Shown one piece after another: positions 61,992 to 64,000 of a stretch of DNA of 64,000 nt. This DNA is from Heterobilharzia americana. Lineage: Eukaryota; Platyhelminthes; Trematoda; Strigeidida; Schistosomatidae. The notes below the pieces were generated by a model. It saw nothing but the letters and a program-made list of their open reading frames with translations. It was not told the DNA's origin and ran no database searches. The stretch is from the NCBI GenBank assembly GCA_944470555.2, contig OX104131.1, positions 12,764,515 to 12,828,514 on the forward strand, given 5' to 3'. A program made the translations under genes and the position numbers. Position 1 is the stretch's first letter. Each line of letters opens with the position of its first letter.

Positions 61992-62064
61992 GCCCGGTTA
62001 GCTCAGTCGGTAGAGCATCAGACTTTTAATCTGAGGGTCGGGGGTTCGAGCCCCCCATCGGGCG
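61992..62064 (+). tRNA. tRNA-Lys(UUU)
   Basis: The 73-nt gene is identical to the reference. The 5' flank has a private C-to-G change 2 nt before the gene (61990). The poly-A run at 61596 lies in the same unit, upstream. Confidence 0.97.
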
Positions 62065-62945
62065 GTGGCTTTTCCACAGATGCAACTCATCGTGCCACCA
62101 GTGTGCACCGACAGTGTCGCGAGGTTGTCGGACCGGTCTGCGCACCACGCCACGCATGAACTCACCTTCATTCATATAATATCGATGCGAGGCGATTCTC
62201 CTCCTTGTCGGTAGTACACTTCCGTGTCACTGTGTCCGCTGTATCTTCGTGTAACTACACACGTCTACACGTGGGTGTGTGCACCCGCTTCCCTTTGATC
62301 ACGCTCATCAACAGCTACCCGAATACATTTTGCCAACATTTAGCCCCTACACCATCACACACACACACACACACACACAATATCATTCCTTCTCCATGTT
62401 CTCTCACACAGTCAGCCATTTGGACACATCCGTCAAGTGATTCACTGCATGATGTGTGGAAAAGCAAAGCAACTAACATTCTCACCATCTCACTGAATGA
62501 CTGCATGCCTGCCCGCCTACCTGTCCACATGACTGACTGCACTGACTGTCCAACCGCCTGACTGTTAATCTCTCTGTGCTACTGACATCTCCCTTGCTAG
62601 CTCCATTGATCGATTGATATGGCTGCTGCATGGACTTGTCTATTCATTGACTGATTGATTGGTTGAGATGATATCCATCCGGTTGTTTCGATGGATAGAT
62701 GGCTGTTCATTGAGAATTAGTCAACTTCGTCTGCTTGATAGTTGATTTGTTGAATGGTTGGTGGGTGGTGGTGGTTTCTTTGTCTTACTGGTTGATTGAT
62801 GGATGGATTGACTGTGGATTCTGTAGGTTTCTGGGATGAGTGATGGGAATGTATTGAGTGAATAGTGGGTGCAGGCAGGACAGAATGAATGACTTTTCGA
62901 TTGAGCGGTTTGCTGTTCATTTTGGACTGTTCAGTGTTTGAGTTG

Positions 62946-62980
<35 letters not shown>

Positions 62981-63693
62981 ACTGGTTATATTGTTGCTGG
63001 TTTCTGGTGTACTATGTGGAGTCTGCAAGCGTTTCGTCGTTTCGTTGTTGCGTCGTAAGTCTTCACCTTGTTGTGCATGGCGGGTGGATTCAGTCTCGAT
63101 GTGGATGGGTGGCTTCTGTTCAGTCAGACGAGATGAAGTTACCAGTGATGAGGTTGGGTGTGTGTTTGTGCATGCTGGCATCCATTTGAATGTGTGGAGA
63201 TGAAGGGTGTAGGTGGAATGGATTCTGTTCGGCTTGAGGCTTTGGTATGCAGTGTCTGTGAGAGATTGGCGCATGATTTGATGGAGTGGAGTGTGGTGCA
63301 GAGGCGTGCGGTGGCTTTGAGTGACGTGTTATTTCATGCACTCGAGAGGGTCGACGTTAAGTCGACTGCAGCTGAAGAGGACGTGGAGGTGGAGAACGGT
63401 GATGAGTATGAGTACGAATATGTGGAGTGGGTATGAGGTGTGAGTGAAGCCTTTGAGTGTTTGTGTGTGTGTGTGTGCGTGTACGTATGCGTGTTTGTGT
63501 TCGTGACAGTGTGGTGGAGGAGATATGTGACTATGTGGCGTTGATGATAGTTGGTGATACTGACGTTGGTTGCAGTGGTGTTGGTGTTGTTCGTGTTGTC
63601 CGAATGTGAGATTTTGTTGGTGGGTGATTTGGTGTACGTTGGTGCGGTGCGTATTGTCTTGGTGTCTTGTGAGTGGTCCTGAGTGCATGCATG

Positions 63694-64000
63694 TGTAGGG
63701 ATGCGTGTTACAATTCCGTAACGATTGATCAACCCTACTTAATTTGATGTGCTCTAGTACCTGCTTAACCAGTACTTTACCTAACGTGTAAGTACTGGTA
63801 ACAAAACACAAATCAAAAGAACTGATACGCAATGTATTTAAAGGAGCTATGTATTTAAGGTAAATGTTATAATAATGAATGAGGGAAAAGTTTAATCAAC
63901 TTATCTGGCTTGTAAGGCTGAACTAGGGACTCGGAGTACGTGCGTGGTGATCAGCACAATGGAGCGCAAAAATGGCGTCCAAGCCTGCTCGGATGCATGC
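63694..64000 (-). mobile_element. LTR retrotransposon B3, first 307 bp of the 3' LTR (runs off the window)
   Basis: TGTAGGGATG follows CATG (63690-63693) at the same place in the unit as B1 and B2. The sequence matches the B 3' LTR, including the GATTGA variant. The left flank reads CCTGAGTGCATGCATG, where B1 and B2 have CCTGAATGCATGCATG. Whether a full element or a solo LTR follows cannot be seen. Confidence 0.9.

Larger units (their letters stand above)
52529..63693 (+). repeat. Array block 6 (six tRNA units)
   Basis: It begins with CATG (52529-52532), the right target duplication of B2, and ends with CATG (63690-63693), the left target duplication of B3. It holds tRNAs at 52669 (D-stem variant), 54541, 56410, 58278, 60132 and 61992. 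Units at 54541 and 58278 share a GCGCGT change at the end of the second TG tract, and one unit has a poly-A run in place of part of that tract (61596-61607). Confidence 0.95.
1..64000 (+). repeat. Tandem array of ~1.87-kb tRNA-Lys units, broken by LTR retrotransposons
   Basis: The same unit recurs head to tail throughout. tRNA-to-tRNA distances in uninterrupted units are 1883, 1880, 1881, 1877, 1884, 1883, 1874, 1878, 1868, 1872, 1869, 1868, 1854 and 1860 bp. Five larger gaps (about 6.5 or 7.1 kb) each hold one retrotransposon plus one normal unit. Length differences come from (CA)n, (TG)n, (GCAT)n and (GCTT)n tracts; elsewhere units differ by only a few SNPs. Such homogeneity is what unequal crossing-over and gene conversion produce in tandem arrays. 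The array runs past both window edges, so its total copy number is unknown. Confidence 0.97.

Noticed and set aside
1..64000. CRISPR array or other prokaryotic repeat system
   Set aside because: Repeat units are 1.87 kb with tRNA genes and LTR elements. No short direct repeats with unique spacers and no cas genes.
1..64000. Whole array as an assembly artefact of one unit
   Set aside because: Units differ in repeat lengths, interruptions and SNPs, and each retrotransposon has proper target duplications. The exact copy number may still be wrong.

Overview
The window is eukaryotic repetitive DNA, most likely from a flatworm (digenean trematode). The reasons are a nuclear-type tRNA gene with internal A and B boxes, long (TG)n/(CA)n microsatellites, and Ty3/gypsy LTR retrotransposons with a Cys-His-Cys-Cys Gag finger and a tRNA-Trp-like primer-binding site, which are hallmarks of the CsRn1/Boudicca group known from trematodes. 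The species cannot be fixed from the sequence alone. No single-copy host gene is visible.

The backbone is a head-to-tail array of a unit of about 1.85-1.88 kb. Each unit carries one tRNA-Lys(UUU) gene, 20 of them here, all on the plus strand. Unit order from the tRNA: tRNA (73 bp), a TTTT stop, a C/A-rich spacer with a (CA)n tract, a switch to G/T-rich DNA, a first (TG)n tract, a possible 72-codon reading frame, a second alternating TG tract, then (GCAT)n and (GCTT)n just before the next tRNA. Units are nearly identical and differ mainly in microsatellite length and a few SNPs. Array blocks are 1-3967, 9204-11844, 17090-25762, 31001-35794, 40427-47898 and 52529-63693.

Six LTR retrotransposons of two families interrupt the array, each with a 4-bp target duplication. 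Family A (about 5.24 kb, 343-bp LTRs): A1 3968-9203 (minus), A2 11845-17089 (plus), A3 25763-31000 (minus). Family B (about 4.63 kb, 432-bp LTRs, integrase deleted): B1 35795-40426, B2 47899-52528 and the start of B3 at 63694-64000, all minus. A1 has an intact gag but a pol with two stops and a frameshift. A2 and A3 have open full-length pol but frameshifted gag. B1 and B2 have intact gag, a frameshift between RT and RNase H, and no integrase.

The main points for a second look: (i) both families carry a textbook -1 ribosomal frameshift signal at the gag/pol junction (in-frame G GGA AAC, a 5-6 nt spacer, then a GC-rich stem); (ii) A1/A3 share one insertion site, and B1/B2/B3 share another, together with a shared LTR variant, so insertions were copied along with array units rather than arriving independently; (iii) A3 is a mosaic, with A1's site and terminal LTR variant but an A2-like interior, pointing to gene conversion; (iv) both tRNA genes next to a complete B element carry the same D-stem mutation.
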